Below, in pieces: positions 7,533 to 7,869 of a stretch of DNA of 7,869 bases (position 1 is the first letter of the stretch; the number at the start of each line of letters is the position of its first letter). Location of the stretch: assembly GCA_021299075.1 (NCBI GenBank), contig JAJTFU010000086.1:1-7869 (forward strand), given 5' to 3'. The DNA comes from Novosphingobium sp. Its GTDB lineage: Bacteria > Pseudomonadota > Alphaproteobacteria > Sphingomonadales > Sphingomonadaceae. The notes under the pieces were generated by a model that was not told the origin of the DNA, ran no database searches, and worked only from the letters and a program-made list of their open reading frames with translations. The position numbers were made by a program, and so were the translations under genes.

Positions 7533-7581
7533 TTGCAAGCCTGAAAGACGAGGCCGGACCTTGCAAGGCTGAAAAATGAGG
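7533..7581. repeat. Imperfect 21-nt direct repeat upstream of cas10
   Basis: Copies at 7533-7553 and 7561-7581 match at 18 of 21 positions, both beginning TTGCAAG and ending GAGG, with a 28-nt period. They sit 17-83 nt upstream of the possible cas10 starts, where the operon promoter or its operator would be expected. A tandem pair with a period near three helical turns could bind a regulator on one face of the DNA; this role is an inference. Confidence 0.6.
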
Positions 7582-7605
7582 TATTCACCGCTTGGAAATA
7601 ACAAA

Positions 7606-7625
7606 ATATTGTTGTAAAACAATAT
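7606..7625. repeat. Perfect inverted repeat (8-nt arms, 4-nt loop) in the leader
   Basis: Arms ATATTGTT and AACAATAT flank GTAA. It is A+T-rich and lies about 120 nt before the first repeat of array 2 and about 110 nt upstream of cas10. It could be an operator, a site that bends DNA for spacer integration, or part of a promoter. It lacks a following T-run on the plus strand and is unlikely to be a terminator. Confidence 0.55.
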
Positions 7626-7745
7626 CATGAAAGTCATTTTTGACGTTTTTTTGCCTGATGACGCCGCCCTTTCGTCACGGCTGAGCAAACTGCTTGGAAG
7701 AGGGGCTAAATTTTTCTGTTGCGTCAATTGCTTGAAAGGGGGTAC

Positions 7746-7869
7746 GTCTTCTGTTCACCCCGCCACAGTCGCGGATTGAGACAACCAATCATCACGCATA
7801 GCGCCAGGCCTGGCGTCTTCTGCTCACCCCGCCACAGTCGCGGATTGAGACCTTTTTCGAGCCTTGTCC
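7746..7869 (+). CRISPR. Leader-proximal start of CRISPR array 2 (truncated by window edge)
   Basis: Two 37-nt repeats lie at 7746-7782 and 7815-7851. They differ at one position (T or C at the ninth base) and enclose a 32-nt spacer at 7783-7814. The next spacer begins at 7852 and is cut by the window edge. Each repeat contains the stem CCGC/GCGG around a 7-nt loop, followed directly by ATTGAGAC. Cutting at the base of the stem would therefore leave the usual 8-nt 5' handle. This sets transcription to the plus strand, away from the cas operon, with the leader at 7499-7745. The repeat is the same as in array 1, so one Cas6 and the operon here should serve both arrays. Confidence 0.93.

Larger units (their letters stand above)
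7499..7745. promoter_or_regulatory. Divergent region: CRISPR array 2 leader and cas operon promoter
   Basis: These 247 nt separate the divergent cas10 gene (minus) from the first repeat of array 2 (plus). They are visibly richer in A and T than the rest of the window, especially 7571-7660 and 7707-7720, as expected for a CRISPR leader. They must hold the promoters for both the array and the operon, but I found no convincing -35/-10 pair on either strand. Short inverted elements occur: GTCA-TTTT-TGAC at 7633-7644, and TGACG at 7659 facing CGTCA at 7673. A 21-nt direct repeat and an 8-nt-arm hairpin are listed separately. The pentamer TGACG or its complement also occurs at 7641 and 7722. No coding frame here looks real. 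Confidence 0.65.

Noticed and set aside
7637..7652. Intrinsic terminator formed by GTCA-TTTT-TGAC and the following T-run on the plus strand
   Set aside because: The stem is only four pairs with two G-C pairs, too weak to end transcription. It would also stand in the leader of array 2.
7607..7712. Promoter candidates such as TTGTAA or TTTACA with nearby A+T-rich hexamers, and TAAATT at 7707
   Set aside because: No pair had both a fair -35 and a fair -10 at 16-18 nt spacing, so I did not call a promoter.
7449..7727. A 92-codon minus-strand frame across the leader
   Set aside because: It covers the A+T-rich leader and overlaps the cas10 start in another frame. It has no domain or ribosome site and is best read as non-coding.

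Overview
This high-GC window carries an almost self-contained type III CRISPR effector locus. Base composition and codon use suggest a proteobacterium, perhaps an alphaproteobacterium, but that assignment is an inference from composition only. Four large genes on the minus strand form one tight operon read from right to left. Incomplete CRISPR arrays with the same repeat lie at both ends of the window.

Layout from left to right: (1) 1-86 is the end of a CRISPR array, closing with a degenerate terminal repeat. (2) 87-258 is a short non-coding gap with one perfect palindrome. (3) 259-2694 (minus) encodes a large single-RAMP protein of the TIGR03986 kind, a Cas7 with a long insertion. (4) 2681-4096 (minus) encodes a tandem Cas7-Cas7 fusion. 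(5) 4089-5903 (minus) encodes a Cas7 fused to a Csx10/Cas5-like protein. (6) 5900-7498 (minus) encodes a small Cas10 with an intact GGDD cyclase motif and no HD nuclease domain. (7) 7499-7745 is an A+T-richer divergent region that should hold the operon promoter and the leader of the second array. It contains a 21-nt direct repeat and a hairpin palindrome. (8) 7746-7869 is the start of the second array, with two 37-nt repeats.

The Cas10/cyclase subunit is translated first. The three multi-domain RAMP proteins follow with 4-, 8- and 14-nt overlaps, so subunit synthesis is probably coupled. Together they should build a crRNA-guided RNA-targeting complex. The Cas7 fusions would form the backbone, Csx10/Cas5 would hold the 5' handle of the crRNA, and Cas10 would make cyclic oligoadenylate on target binding. 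The set of parts (Cas10, Cas7-Cas5 fusion, double Cas7, Cas7 with insertion) fits subtype III-D, and resembles the fused III-Dv complex more than classical Csm/Cmr. Three of the four Cas7 units keep the aspartate equivalent to Csm3 D33, and one has glutamine instead. No Cas6, Cas1, Cas2, separate Cas11, Csx19 or CARF effector is present in the window.
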